Source: Elusimicrobia bacterium GWD2_63_28 (GTDB lineage Bacteria; Elusimicrobiota; Elusimicrobia; Elusimicrobiales; UBA9959). From it: a DNA stretch of 64,000 nt. Positions within the stretch are counted from its first letter, which is position 1; each line of letters begins with the position of its first letter. The DNA is taken from contig MGUI01000046.1 in NCBI GenBank assembly GCA_001799895.1, forward strand, positions 24,098 through 88,097, given 5' to 3'. Of this stretch, positions 10,891 through 19,381 are shown one piece after another. The translations under genes were made by a program, and so were the position numbers. The notes beneath the pieces are model-generated. The model saw nothing but the letters and a program-made list of their open reading frames with translations. It did not search any database and had not been told where the DNA came from.

Positions 10891-12090
10891 TTATTTGTTC
10901 AGTACGCGCTTGAATTCTTTGGTGAGCGCGGGGACTATTTCGTTGACGTCGCCGACTATGCCGTAGGTGGCCACCTTGAAGATCTGGGCGTCGGGGTCCT
11001 TGTTGATGGCGACTATGGTCTTGGAAGACTGCATGCCTATCAAATGCTGTATCTGCCCGGAGATGCCGCAGGCTATGTAGAGCTTGGGGACCACGGTCTT
11101 GCCGGTCTGGCCCACCTGGTGGGAATAGGGGATCCAGTCGGCGTCGACGGCGCTGCGGGAGGCGCCCACGGCGCCGCCGAGGACTTTGGCCAGCTCTTCT
11201 AGCAGGGCGAAGTTCTCCTTGCTGCCCATGCCGCGCCCGCCGGCCACTATGATGTCTGCTTCTGAGATGTTGACGGTGCTGGTGAGCTCTTCTACGATGT
11301 CAAGCAGCCTGGTGCGCGAGGCGAACGTCTCCTCGGGGTAAGCCTTGCTGATGATCTCGGCCGCGCGGCCGGGCTGCACGGGGGCCGGCTGCATTACTTT
11401 GTGCCGCACGGTGGCCATCTGCGGCCTGTGGTTGGGCGCTATGATGGTGGCCATGATATTGCCGCCGAAGGCCGGGCGGGTCTGCAGCAGCAGGCGCTCC
11501 TTGGCGTCGATGTCGAGGCCGGTGCAGTCGGCGGTCAGGCCGGCGTTGGTCTTTATGGCCACGCGCGAGATGAGGCTGCGGCCAATGGTGCTGGCGCCGC
11601 AGAGAATGACCTCGGGCTTGAATTCTTCTACGAGCTTGACCATTACGGCGGTATAAGGGTCGTCCTGGTAGGACTTGAGGGCCGGGTGGTCGACGAGGTA
11701 GACCTTGTCGGCGCCGCGCTCGCCCAGCGCCTCGGCGGCGTCTTCCATGCCGTGGCCGAGCAGTACCGCGCAGAGTTTGACGCCCAGCTTGTCGGCCAGC
11801 TTGCGGCCTTCGCCGAGGAGTTCGAAGGAGATGGACTGTATGACGCCCTTCTTCTGTTCGCAGAAAACCCAGACGTCCTTGTAGGCGGAGAGGTCTTTTT
11901 TAGGGCCGCCGGCCTTCTCTATCTCTATGGCGGAGAACTTGCAGGCGGCCACGCAGGAGCCGCACAGGGTGCACTTGGCCATGTCTATCACGGCCTTGCG
12001 GTCCGACATGTGTATGGCGCCGAAGGCGCAGGCTTTGACGCAGAGGGTGCAGCCGGTGCATTTCTCGAGGTGGACTTTTATGGAGGCCAT
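10891..12090 (-). CDS. etfA: Electron transfer flavoprotein alpha subunit with N-terminal 2x[4Fe-4S] ferredoxin domain
   Basis: A 399-residue EtfA. Residues 1-52 are a two-cluster ferredoxin with cysteines 11/14/17/21 and 40/43/46/50 ([11 protein letters not shown] and [11 protein letters not shown]). The rest is the usual alpha-subunit fold ending in the FAD domain ([46 protein letters not shown]). The start at 12090 has a GGGGAGG box and overlaps the etfB stop (TGATG). Ferredoxin-fused EtfA is known from anaerobic complexes such as the caffeyl-CoA reductase Etf of Acetobacterium, where NADH oxidation is bifurcated between an acyl-CoA and ferredoxin. The neighbouring acyl-CoA dehydrogenase supports a similar role here, but bifurcation is inference. 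Confidence 0.93.
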   Translation of the reverse strand: MASIKVHLEKCTGCTLCVKACAFGAIHMSDRKAVIDMAKCTLCGSCVAACKFSAIEIEKAGGPKKDLSAYKDVWVFCEQKKGVIQSISFELLGEGRKLADKLGVKLCAVLLGHGMEDAAEALGERGADKVYLVDHPALKSYQDDPYTAVMVKLVEEFKPEVILCGASTIGRSLISRVAIKTNAGLTADCTGLDIDAKERLLLQTRPAFGGNIMATIIAPNHRPQMATVRHKVMQPAPVQPGRAAEIISKAYPEETFASRTRLLDIVEELTSTVNISEADIIVAGGRGMGSKENFALLEELAKVLGGAVGASRSAVDADWIPYSHQVGQTGKTVVPKLYIACGISGQIQHLIGMQSSKTIVAINKDPDAQIFKVATYGIVGDVNEIVPALTKEFKRVLNK

Positions 12091-12872
12091 CAGACTACCT
12101 CCCCTTTGAGCAGCTCGGCCAGCTCTTTGGAGACTTCCCCGGCGGAGCCGGAGATCATTTCCCCGCCCTTGCGGGCTTCGGGGGTGAAGATCTTGACGAC
12201 GCGGGTGGGCGAGCCGTCGAGGCCCAGCGCGGCGGGGTCGGCGTCCAGGTCGGCGGCGGTCCACTTTGTGATCTTGGCGGACTTGGCGCGCATCATGCCT
12301 TTCAGGGAGGGCATGCGCGGGGTGTTGATCTCTTTTACCACGGTGAACAGGCAGGGGAGCGGCGTCTCTACCACGTCGTAGCCTTCTTCGGTCATGCGCT
12401 CTACTTTAGCGGCCTTGTCGTTTATCTCTACTATCTTCTTCACGTATGTGACCTGGGGGATGTCGAGGTGGGTGGAGATGCCGGGGCCCACCTGGGCGGT
12501 GTCGCCGTCGGAGGCCTGCTTGCCGGTTAGGATGACGTCGTAGGTCTCCAGTTTTTCTATGGCGCAGGCGAGGGTGTAGGAGGTGGCCCAGGTGTCGGAG
12601 CCGGCGAATTTGCGGTCGCTTACGAGGACGCCTTCGTCGCAGCCGAGACCGATGGCTTCTTTCAGGGCGTTCTCGGCCTGGGGCGGGCCCATGGTTATGG
12701 CGGTGACTTTGCCGCCGCACCGTTCTTTTATGCGGACGGCTTCTTCTATGGCGTAGGCGTCGAAGGGGTTTATGACGCTCTCTACGCCGTCGCGGATGAG
12801 GGTGTTGGTGACGGGGTCTATCCGGACGTCGGTGGTGTTGGGAACTTGTTTGATGCAGACGATTATATTCAT
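12090..12872 (-). CDS. etfB: Electron transfer flavoprotein beta subunit
   Basis: A 260-residue EtfB beginning MNIIVCIKQVPNTTDVRID, with INPFDAYAIEEAV, AITMGPPQAENALKEA, and GKQASDGDTAQVGPGISTHL. These blocks resemble the EtfB of clostridial butyryl-CoA dehydrogenase/Etf complexes more than the mitochondrial type. With EtfA it forms a heterodimer carrying FAD and passing electrons to or from the acyl-CoA dehydrogenase encoded just upstream. It overlaps etfA by one base at TGATG. A 122-bp inverted-repeat element lies between its start and the acd stop, so its expression may be partly uncoupled from acd. Confidence 0.94.
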   Translation of the reverse strand: MNIIVCIKQVPNTTDVRIDPVTNTLIRDGVESVINPFDAYAIEEAVRIKERCGGKVTAITMGPPQAENALKEAIGLGCDEGVLVSDRKFAGSDTWATSYTLACAIEKLETYDVILTGKQASDGDTAQVGPGISTHLDIPQVTYVKKIVEINDKAAKVERMTEEGYDVVETPLPCLFTVVKEINTPRMPSLKGMMRAKSAKITKWTAADLDADPAALGLDGSPTRVVKIFTPEARKGGEMISGSAGEVSKELAELLKGEVV

Positions 12873-12900
12873 GTTATTAGCTTTGTTCCTGCTGAAGGGC

Positions 12901-13022
12901 GGACGGGGTATTACCCCCCGAACCCTGGAAGATGGGAACCGTTGCGCGGTTCCCCCCCGCCTTTCGGAAAGTATGGCGGGGCCCCCCCCTCCCCAAAGGG
13001 TTCGGGGGGCAACACCCCGTCC
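12901..13022. repeat. Large inverted-repeat element between acd and etfB
   Basis: Arms at 12901-12926 and 12997-13022 are inverted copies of 26 nt with 24 matches (GGACGGGGTATTACCCCCC against GGACGGGGTGTTGCCCCCC, then GAACCCT in both). Each arm has some internal complementarity (GGGGT/ACCCC). Between them are a hairpin GGGAACCG/CGGTTCCC and a second pair CCCGCC/GGCGGG. The whole 122-bp unit can fold into a branched structure on either strand. It could be a miniature transposable element, a processing or attenuation signal between acd and etfB, or both. No second copy was noticed in this window. Confidence 0.7.
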
Positions 13023-13049
13023 TTCCTCCGGGTGTGCTCACAACCGCGT

Positions 13050-14204
13050 TTACTTCTTCAGCGTCTCCTTAATCATATTTGAGGCGATGACGTTGCGCTG
13101 GATCTGGTTTGTGCCTTCGTAGATCTGGGTTATCTTGGCGTCGCGCATGAACTTCTCGACGGGGTAGTCGCGCATGTAGCCGTAGCCGCCCATGATCTGC
13201 ACGGCGTCTACGGCCACTTTCATGGCGACGTCGCTGGCGAAGAGCTTGGCCATGGCCGATTCTTTGGAAACTGATTTGGCCCCGGAGTCCACCAGGCGGG
13301 CTACGGCGTAGGCCAGGGCGCGGGCGGCTTCCACCTGCGTGCCCATGTCGGCGAGCATATGCTGTATGGCCTGGAAGGAGGAGATGGGAGCGCCGAACTG
13401 CACGCGGGTGCGGGAATAGTCCAGGGCGCAGTCGAGGGCGCCCTGCGCTATGCCGACCGCCTGCGCCGCCACGCCGGGGCGGGAGGTGTCGAGCGTCTTG
13501 AGGGCTACTATGAAGCCCATGCCTTCCTTGGAGATCAGGTTGGCGGCGGGAACTTCGCAGTCGGTGAAGATCACTTCTCGGGTGGCGGAGGCGCGGATGC
13601 CCATCTTCTTCTCTTTTTTGCCGAACTCCATGCCCTTCGTGCCCTTCTCTACTATGAAGGCGCTGGCGCCGCGCACTCCGCGGGACTTGTCGGTCAGGGC
13701 TATCACGGTGTAGATCTCGGCCTCTCCGGCGTTGGTGATCCACTGCTTGGTGCCGTTGAGGATATACTTGTCCCCTTCCTTGCGGGCGGTGGTCTTCATG
13801 TTGGCGGCGTCGGAGCCGGCTTCGGCCTCGGTCAGGCAGAAGGCCGCCAGGCGCTTGCCGGAGGCTATGTCGGGGAGGTACTTCTTCTTCTGCTCCTCGC
13901 TGCCGTGCAGCAGGATCGGCAGGGTGCCCAGGGCGGTGCCGGCGTAGCCTAGGGCTATGCCGCCGCAGGCGCGGGAGAGTTCCTCGGTCACCAGGCACAT
14001 GTCCATGATGCCGCCGCCCAGCCCGCCGTAAGCCTCGGGAATGTAGATGCCGAACAGGTCGCTCTCGGCCAGGGTCTTCATGATCGGCCAGGCGAACTCC
14101 TCGCTCTCGTCGTATTGGGCCGCCACGGGCTTGATCTTCTCAACCGCTATCTTGCGCGCCAGGTCCCGTATCATCGTCTGCTGTTCGGTCAGTAAATAAT
14201 CCAT
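13050..14204 (-). CDS. Acyl-CoA dehydrogenase, short-chain (butyryl-CoA) type
   Basis: A 384-residue FAD enzyme introducing an alpha,beta double bond into acyl-CoA or running in reverse. It has YGGLGGGIMDMCLVTEELS, CLTEAEAGSDAANM and TKQWITNAGEAE around the FAD/substrate site, RVQFGAPISSFQAIQHMLAD, and the catalytic glutamate in IYEGTNQIQR. Length and pattern match short-chain/butyryl-CoA dehydrogenases. It is the first gene of acd-etfB-etfA and has a good ribosome site (AGGAG) in front of the ATG. Together the three could form a Bcd-EtfAB complex. Substrate chain length is inferred from family resemblance only. Confidence 0.93.
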   Translation of the reverse strand: MDYLLTEQQTMIRDLARKIAVEKIKPVAAQYDESEEFAWPIMKTLAESDLFGIYIPEAYGGLGGGIMDMCLVTEELSRACGGIALGYAGTALGTLPILLHGSEEQKKKYLPDIASGKRLAAFCLTEAEAGSDAANMKTTARKEGDKYILNGTKQWITNAGEAEIYTVIALTDKSRGVRGASAFIVEKGTKGMEFGKKEKKMGIRASATREVIFTDCEVPAANLISKEGMGFIVALKTLDTSRPGVAAQAVGIAQGALDCALDYSRTRVQFGAPISSFQAIQHMLADMGTQVEAARALAYAVARLVDSGAKSVSKESAMAKLFASDVAMKVAVDAVQIMGGYGYMRDYPVEKFMRDAKITQIYEGTNQIQRNVIASNMIKETLKK

Positions 14205-14379
14205 GGTGAGCTCCTAGGTATAAAAATCGGCGCCGGCTTCTGCCGGGCGTTTCCAGTATAAATGGTATCAAAAACTAAAATGGGCGCGCAATTTTATATT
14301 ATATATATGTAAAAATTCGGTAACATGGCCCCTGTACAATAGTAAGGTCGGGCTGAACCATTTCTTGGAGAACTAACTT
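14205..14379. promoter_or_regulatory. Divergent promoter region between acd and motA
   Basis: This 175-bp AT-richer gap separates divergent acd and motA. On the minus strand a -10-like TATACT (14260-14255) lies about 50 nt before acd. On the plus strand TACAAT (14335-14340) lies about 40 nt before motA, which has a GGAG ribosome site nine bases ahead of its ATG. No convincing -35 box is seen for either. An AT-only stretch near 14293-14308 may help strand opening. Both promoters are tentative. Confidence 0.35.
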
Positions 14380-15150
14380 ATGGACATGATGACGATAGTG
14401 GGATTCCTCCTGGGCGCCGCCGTGGTGACCTGGGGCGCTTTTTCCTCCGGGGTCGCTGACAAGATCATGAACTCGCACGGCGTGGTGATAGTCCTGGGCG
14501 GCACCCTGGCCGCCACCATCGTCAATACTTCCTACAGGCGCTTCGCGGCGGGCGTAAAGGCCTTCCTCGATATCTTTTCGGCTCCCAAGATGCCCACCGT
14601 GGACGAGGCGGTGCGCACGCTGGTGGGCATGGCCGAGACGGCGCAGAAGCAGGGCGGCATCATGGCGCTGACCAATACCGACCCGGCCTTCGCCAACGGC
14701 TTCCTGAAGCGCGCCGTGGGCGTGGCCATGATCAGCGCCGAGTCCCGCGAGACCCGCGGCATCCTGGAAGAAGAGATCCGCCTGCGCCGCCTCGACGTGC
14801 AGGAGGATTCCAACCTGTACCGCACCATGGGCGTGCTGTCCCCCATGTTCGGCCTTATCGGCACGCTGTTCGGCATCATCCAGACGCTCAGCAATATTTC
14901 GGACCCGGCCGCCATAGGCCGCTCGATGGCCGTGGCCATCACCTCGGCCCTGTTCGGCATCGGCTTCTCCAACATGTTCTGCGTGCCGGTGGCCAACAAG
15001 ATCCGCCTGCGCGCCATGGAAGAGACCTTGGTGCTGCAGCTCATCCTCGAGGGCGTGATAGATATCATGAGCGGCAAGACCCCCCACCTGATCGAGATGC
15101 ACCTGCGCGGCTACCAGCGCATGGACGGCGTGGCCGCGAAGGGCAAATAA
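14380..15150 (+). CDS. motA: MotA-type stator proton/sodium channel subunit
   Basis: A 256-residue inner-membrane protein with the MotA/PomA plan: two N-terminal helices (about 3-22 and 31-50), a cytoplasmic domain of about 95 residues with an acidic/basic segment (RGILEEEIRLRRLD), then two helices with MGVLSPMFGLIGTLFG and AITSALFGIGFSNMFCVPVA. The conserved proline in LSPMFGLIGT is the one that couples ion flow to rotation in MotA. It is followed six bases later by motB. In flagellated bacteria the pair pushes on FliG. Here the only rotor-like gene in reach is the FliF/FliG-like fusion at 21361-22800. ExbB/TolQ is the alternative family, but the partner gene is MotB-like. Confidence 0.88.
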   Translation: MDMMTIVGFLLGAAVVTWGAFSSGVADKIMNSHGVVIVLGGTLAATIVNTSYRRFAAGVKAFLDIFSAPKMPTVDEAVRTLVGMAETAQKQGGIMALTNTDPAFANGFLKRAVGVAMISAESRETRGILEEEIRLRRLDVQEDSNLYRTMGVLSPMFGLIGTLFGIIQTLSNISDPAAIGRSMAVAITSALFGIGFSNMFCVPVANKIRLRAMEETLVLQLILEGVIDIMSGKTPHLIEMHLRGYQRMDGVAAKGK

Positions 15151-15156
15151 GGCTTT

Positions 15157-15783
15157 ATGCGCTTTTACGAACGCGAAGACGAACTGGAGAACGAGCTCAA
15201 CCGGGGCGCGCTGTGGGCCATCACCTACGGCGACCTGATGAGCTACCTCATGATCTTCTTCATGATCCTGTTCGCGTTCTACAGCTCCAAGAGCATCTCC
15301 ACGCAGTTCTCGGCGAAAGCTATCGAGGAGACCTTCGGCAGGGACACCCAGATTGCCAGCACGCTGTTCTCCAAGCACGGCATCCAGCAGATAGCGCAGG
15401 TGGAGATCTCCGCCAACAAGATCAGCATCAACTTTTCCGACCCGATACTTTTCGCCCCGGGCAGCGACGTGCTCAAGGAGTCGTCCTATCCCCACCTGCG
15501 CCGCCTGACCTCGGTGTTCAAGGACCTGCCGAACCCGATACAGATAGAGGGGCACACCGACAACCGCCCCCTGGGCCGGGTTACCCGCTTCAAATCCAAC
15601 TGGGAGCTTTCCTCGGCCAGGGCCTTCACGGTGCTGCAGTTCTTCGTCAAGGAAGGCGTCGCCCCCGAGAAGCTGTCCGCCGTCGGCTACGGCGAGTTCA
15701 AGCCGGTGCAGTCCAACGAGACGCCCGAGGGGCGCTCGAAGAACCGCCGCATAGAGATAAACATAATCCGCCACGAAATTTAG
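15157..15783 (+). CDS. motB: MotB-type stator subunit with OmpA-like peptidoglycan-binding domain
   Basis: A 208-residue protein with one membrane helix (about 24-44) that begins TYGDLMSYLMIFFMILFAF. Asp26 is in the position of the essential ion-carrying aspartate of MotB. Residues 80-205 are an OmpA/MotB domain (IQIEGHTDNRPLG, WELSSARAF, AVGYGEFKPVQSNETPEGRSKNRRIEI) that would anchor the stator to peptidoglycan. It is shorter than E. coli MotB (308) but complete in its parts. It lies 6 bp after motA and 6 bp before the sensor kinase. The OmpA-like domain distinguishes it from ExbD/TolR. Confidence 0.88.
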   Translation: MRFYEREDELENELNRGALWAITYGDLMSYLMIFFMILFAFYSSKSISTQFSAKAIEETFGRDTQIASTLFSKHGIQQIAQVEISANKISINFSDPILFAPGSDVLKESSYPHLRRLTSVFKDLPNPIQIEGHTDNRPLGRVTRFKSNWELSSARAFTVLQFFVKEGVAPEKLSAVGYGEFKPVQSNETPEGRSKNRRIEINIIRHEI

Positions 15784-15789
15784 CGCCAT

Positions 15790-17910
15790 ATGAAACTGAC
15801 TACGAGGTTCCTGCTGATCCTGCTGGGCATTGCGGTGCTCCCGCTGGTGCTGGCCGTCGGCTGGAACGTCTACCAGTACAACTCCTCTGTGGCCAGTTAC
15901 TACGAGCTGCACAAGGGCCTCTCCCGCCTTTCAGCGGCCAATGTGGACGACTGGTTCCTCAACACCAACCGCAACCTGGCCTTCCTCTACGAGCTGGAAA
16001 ACCCCCTCCGCGGCCGCAAGGTGGACGAGGCGCAGGTGATACAGCAGGCCGCCCGCATCAATTCCGACATCATGTCGCTCTCCCTGCTGGGCAAGGACGG
16101 CAAGGAGCTGTTCTTCCTGCAGAGCGAGAAGGTCAAGGAGGCTAAGTCCCTGGCCTCCTACGCCGTTGAGCTCTCGACCCGCGCGCAGGAGTCCGGGGTA
16201 GTCTCTACCGGCGAGGTGATCTGCCTTAAAGGGCAGGCCTATTTCCCCCTCGCCTACCCGCTGGTGGACGGGCGCGTGGTGGTGTTCCATTTCTCGATGG
16301 ACAAGCTGCTGGGCAAGATCAATTCCCAGCAGGCCGGCCGCACCGGCCGCGTCTTCATCTCCGACGGCCAGGGCCGCCCCCTGCCCTGCCAGGACATGAA
16401 GGGCCTGGATTATACCCCGGACGAGATGAAGAAGACCTTCCGGAGCGGCGGCCGCACCGGCACGCTGGCCAAGTTCCTGTTCTCCGGCGAGGAATATTCG
16501 GGCGCCTACGCCGCCATAGACAAACTGGACTGGGCGGCGGTCTCCGTGCAGTCCGAGGACGAGCTCTACGGCAAGCAGCGCAAGTCCATCTTCGTCTTCG
16601 GCTTCCTGGCCGTGGCCATTTTCTGCATCACCATGGTGGTGGTCTTCCTGGTCTCCAACCGCATCATCCGGCCCATCAACAACATGGTCAACGGCGTCAA
16701 GAACTTCCTCAAGGTGCAGCACCTGGACCAGGTGATCCCGCAGGAAGGCTGGCCCGAGATAAAGGTCCTCGTCGGCATCCTGAACCGGCTGATGCTGGAA
16801 CTGCAGGCCTACCGCGCCTTCCAGCTGAACCAGATCGTGGAAGAGAAGGGCAAGGCGCAGGCGCTGATCGACACCATCTCCGACGGCGTGCTGCTGATAG
16901 ACGACCGCGGCTCCATGATCTACTCCAACAACACCGCGCTGCGGCTGCTCGGCATCCCCAAGATCTCCCCCGAGGTGGGCGTGCCCCGCTCGGTGAAGAA
17001 CGAGGCCTTCTTCAAGGCGCTCACCGACATGCTGGCCCAGAAGGAGAAATACCTTAAAACCGAGCTGGAAGCTTCGCTTTCCTCCGACAGCAAGGCCCCC
17101 GCGAAGAGCTTCCGCATCATCTCCAACCAGTTCCTGCTGGCCACGCTCAAGCGCCCCGGCCGCGTCATCATCATCCGCGACATCACGAGCGAGAAGGAGA
17201 TAGAGAAGGCCAAGGAAGATTTCTTCCACATGATCACGCACGACATGAGGGCCCCGCTCTCGACGCTGCAGGGCTACACCGAGCTGCTGATGAAGAAGAT
17301 CGGCCCGTCCCCCTCCACCGACAAGTACCTGCAGAGCATGCTCTACTCCTCGCGCCGGCTGCGCGGCATGATCGACGACATCCTCAACGTCACCAAGCTC
17401 GAGCGCGGCACCATGGCGCTGCAGCTCGACAGCATGGACGCCTCGGCCCTGATGGCGCGCATCAAGGATAACCACGAGCCGGTGGCCGGCCCGAAGAACA
17501 TAAAGCTCTCCGTAGCCCTCCCGCCGTCCAAGATAGAGCTCATGGCTGACCCGATACTGCTCGAGCGCGTCATCACGAACCTGATGGGCAACTCGCTCAA
17601 ATTCACGCCGAGCGGCGGCAGCATAACCCTCTCCACCTGGGAAACCGCGCAGGAGGTCTTCTTCGCCGTGGAGGATACCGGGCCCGGCATCCCCGAAAAC
17701 AAGCGGGAGGAGATCTTCGGCAAGTATTCGCAGATGGAAGAGCACAAGAGCCAGGGCTTCGGCCTGGGCCTGGCGATGTGCAAGATGACGGTGGAGCTGC
17801 ACAAGGGCAGGATCTGGGTGGAGTCGGAGCTCGGCAAGGGCAGCAAGTTCATCTTCACCGTCTCCAAGACCATGGCGCCCCCTCCTCCCCCGATCCCCTC
17901 TCCCTCTTGA
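15790..17910 (+). CDS. Sensor histidine kinase with dCACHE-like, HAMP, PAS, HisKA and HATPase domains
   Basis: A 706-residue kinase. An N-terminal membrane helix (about 7-26) and a second one (about 272-292) enclose an extracytoplasmic region of about 240 residues with double-CACHE character, including ANVDDWFLNTNRNLAFLYEL. A HAMP segment follows (RIIRPINNMVNGV), then a PAS domain (DTISDGVLLIDDRGSMIYSN). The HisKA motif is FFHMITHDMRAPLSTLQG with the phospho-acceptor at His484. The ATPase domain has NLMGNSLKFTPSGG, DTGPGIPENK and GFGLGLAMCK. It follows motB by six bases and precedes three response-regulator genes, so it likely senses a small molecule and controls the stator/rotor machinery or its genes. 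The ligand is unknown. Confidence 0.92.
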   Translation: MKLTTRFLLILLGIAVLPLVLAVGWNVYQYNSSVASYYELHKGLSRLSAANVDDWFLNTNRNLAFLYELENPLRGRKVDEAQVIQQAARINSDIMSLSLLGKDGKELFFLQSEKVKEAKSLASYAVELSTRAQESGVVSTGEVICLKGQAYFPLAYPLVDGRVVVFHFSMDKLLGKINSQQAGRTGRVFISDGQGRPLPCQDMKGLDYTPDEMKKTFRSGGRTGTLAKFLFSGEEYSGAYAAIDKLDWAAVSVQSEDELYGKQRKSIFVFGFLAVAIFCITMVVVFLVSNRIIRPINNMVNGVKNFLKVQHLDQVIPQEGWPEIKVLVGILNRLMLELQAYRAFQLNQIVEEKGKAQALIDTISDGVLLIDDRGSMIYSNNTALRLLGIPKISPEVGVPRSVKNEAFFKALTDMLAQKEKYLKTELEASLSSDSKAPAKSFRIISNQFLLATLKRPGRVIIIRDITSEKEIEKAKEDFFHMITHDMRAPLSTLQGYTELLMKKIGPSPSTDKYLQSMLYSSRRLRGMIDDILNVTKLERGTMALQLDSMDASALMARIKDNHEPVAGPKNIKLSVALPPSKIELMADPILLERVITNLMGNSLKFTPSGGSITLSTWETAQEVFFAVEDTGPGIPENKREEIFGKYSQMEEHKSQGFGLGLAMCKMTVELHKGRIWVESELGKGSKFIFTVSKTMAPPPPPIPSPS

Positions 17911-17935
17911 AACGCGGACGCATTTGAAATATACT
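17907..17935 (+). promoter_or_regulatory. Sigma-70-type promoter giving a leaderless response-regulator mRNA
   Basis: TTGAAA (17907-17912), a 17-nt spacer and TATACT (17930-17935) form a near-consensus promoter that overlaps the stop codon of the kinase gene. The ATG at 17943 starts seven bases after the -10 box, exactly where transcription should begin. There is no ribosome-binding site in between. The response regulator therefore appears to be read from a leaderless transcript. Confidence 0.65.
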
Positions 17936-17942
17936 TACCTCT

Positions 17943-18329
17943 ATGGAGCCAAAAATGAACCTGATGCTGATAATTGACGACAATGTCGAGTTCCGCACGA
18001 TGGTTTCCGACTACTTCACCGACCTGGGCTTCACCGTGGAGATCGCCAACGACGGCCGCGAGGGCCTGGTGAAGGCCAAGGCCATACGCCCGGACATCAT
18101 CCTGTGCGACGTCATGATGCCCGACATCGGCGGCATCGAGGTCTTGCGCGGCCTGCAGACCGACGACGAGACCCGCGGCATCCCCGTGCTGGTCATCACC
18201 GGCAGCTTCTTCGACAAGAACATGAGCGAGCTCTTCCGGCAGGAATCCAACTGCAGGGAGTTCATGAGCAAGACCGTGGAGCTTTCCTTCCTCGAGAAGA
18301 AAGTGGCCGACCAGCTGCATAAAAAATGA
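17943..18329 (+). CDS. Single-domain response regulator (CheY-like)
   Basis: A 128-residue receiver domain with no output domain. The acidic pair is in LIIDDN, the phospho-acceptor aspartate in LCDVMMPDIGG, the switch threonine in VITG and the conserved lysine in MSKTVE. An ATG at 17955 is an alternative start, but the promoter spacing favours 17943. The gene follows the sensor kinase by 32 bases and overlaps the next regulator (ATGA). A stand-alone receiver beside a stator and a rotor-like gene could act by direct protein contact, as CheY does. Equally it could be a relay step in a phosphorelay from the kinase. Confidence 0.9.
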   Translation: MEPKMNLMLIIDDNVEFRTMVSDYFTDLGFTVEIANDGREGLVKAKAIRPDIILCDVMMPDIGGIEVLRGLQTDDETRGIPVLVITGSFFDKNMSELFRQESNCREFMSKTVELSFLEKKVADQLHKK

Positions 18330-18703
18330 ATCCCCGCCCCAGGGTGCTCGTCATCGACGACGAACCTGACTACCTCAGGATAGCCGCGCGCATAGCCTCT
18401 AAGGCCGGCTGCGCGGTAGTCACCGCGCCGGCCGCGCTGCCCGGGGTGGAGCTGGCGGAAAAATCCCCTCCCGACCTGGTGCTGCTCGATGTGGGCCTGC
18501 CCGATATCAGCGGCTTCGAGGCCGCCCGCCGCATGCGCAGGATCCCGGCCCTGGCCCGCGTCCCCATAATCTTTTTTACCGTCCGCTCGGAGCTCGACAT
18601 GGTTTCCGAGGGGCTCAAGCTCGGGGCCGCCGGCTACGTGCTGAAGCCCTTCGACCCGGACGAACTGCTGCGGCGCATAAAGGCCGCGGTCTTCCCCGCA
18701 TGA
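18326..18703 (+). CDS. Single-domain response regulator
   Basis: A 125-residue receiver domain with all phosphorylation residues in place: VLVIDDEPDY, LLDVGLPDISGFE with the acceptor aspartate, FFTV for the switch residue, and LKPFDPDELLRRI with the conserved lysine and the KPF turn. There is no DNA-binding or enzymatic output domain. It overlaps both flanking regulators by four bases (ATGA at each junction), so three regulators are produced from one message, probably downstream of the 706-residue kinase. Target unknown. Confidence 0.9.
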   Translation: MNPRPRVLVIDDEPDYLRIAARIASKAGCAVVTAPAALPGVELAEKSPPDLVLLDVGLPDISGFEAARRMRRIPALARVPIIFFTVRSELDMVSEGLKLGAAGYVLKPFDPDELLRRIKAAVFPA

Positions 18704-19380
18704 AAAAGCCCTCCGCGGCTTGCGTGGGCTCCCCGGAGCTGCGCGACTTTCTCGCCGGCACGCTGCGCGGTTTCTCCCTGAAATATTACCCTTCGGCGGC
18801 GGCTTTCCTCAAAGCCCCCCCCGCCCGCGGCCTGGCGGTCGTCGAAGCTTCCCTGCCGGACATGGCCGGGCGCGACCTGGTGGCCGTGCTGCGCGGCGAC
18901 AGGAAAACGGCCGGCCTGCTGCTGGTGCTGGTCGGCGGCGGGCCCTATTCCCCCGCAGCTGCGGCCCTGTCGCTGGAGAACGGGGCCGACGAGTATTTTT
19001 CTTTCCCGCCCGATTCAACCCTTTTCCGCGCCCGCCTGCTGAACCTGCTGGGCCGGGCCGCGCCCGGGGCGCGCCTGCCGGAGAAGCCCGCCGAGTACTC
19101 CTTCGGCGCGCTGAGGATCTCCCCCGAGGCCCGCGCGGCCTCGGTGGGCGGCGAGCGGGTGAGGCTCACCGCGCTGGAGTTCGACCTGCTGCTTTATTTC
19201 CTCAGGAACCAGGGGCGGGTGGCCTCCAGGACCGTGCTGCTCGAGCAGGTCTGGAAGCTGGGGACGGAGGCGGGAACGCGCTCCGTGGACAAGCGCATAG
19301 AGGCCCTGCGCTGCAAGCTGGGCCGCTTTGGCTCAAAAATAAGGACCGTGTTCGGGTTGGGCTACATCTTCAAACTTTAG
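18700..19380 (+). CDS. OmpR-type winged-helix regulator with degenerate receiver domain
   Basis: A 226-residue protein. The C-terminal 95 residues are a transcriptional-activator winged helix (LTALEFDLLLYFLRNQGRV, then SVDKRIEALRCKLG, IRTVFGLGYIF), which binds DNA. The N-terminal receiver-like half lacks the acidic pair (AACVGSPEL instead of a DD motif). The phospho-acceptor position holds glutamate (LAVVEASLPDMAG against LLDVGLPDISG in the neighbour). The C-terminal KP motif is also missing. It probably works without phosphorylation, either permanently active or controlled by binding the two upstream receivers. It ends one base before the convergent stop of the coiled-coil protein. Confidence 0.85.
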   Translation: MKKPSAACVGSPELRDFLAGTLRGFSLKYYPSAAAFLKAPPARGLAVVEASLPDMAGRDLVAVLRGDRKTAGLLLVLVGGGPYSPAAAALSLENGADEYFSFPPDSTLFRARLLNLLGRAAPGARLPEKPAEYSFGALRISPEARAASVGGERVRLTALEFDLLLYFLRNQGRVASRTVLLEQVWKLGTEAGTRSVDKRIEALRCKLGRFGSKIRTVFGLGYIFKL

Positions 19381-19381
19381 T

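Noticed and set aside
14380..15783. MotA/MotB genes considered as ExbB/ExbD or TolQ/TolR
   Set aside because: The second gene has a full OmpA-like peptidoglycan-binding domain and the first has the four-helix MotA layout; ExbD/TolR are shorter and lack that domain.
15931..17802. A 623-codon minus-strand frame opposite the large sensor kinase
   Set aside because: Antisense shadow; the kinase frame has all expected domains and the antisense product has no recognisable motif.
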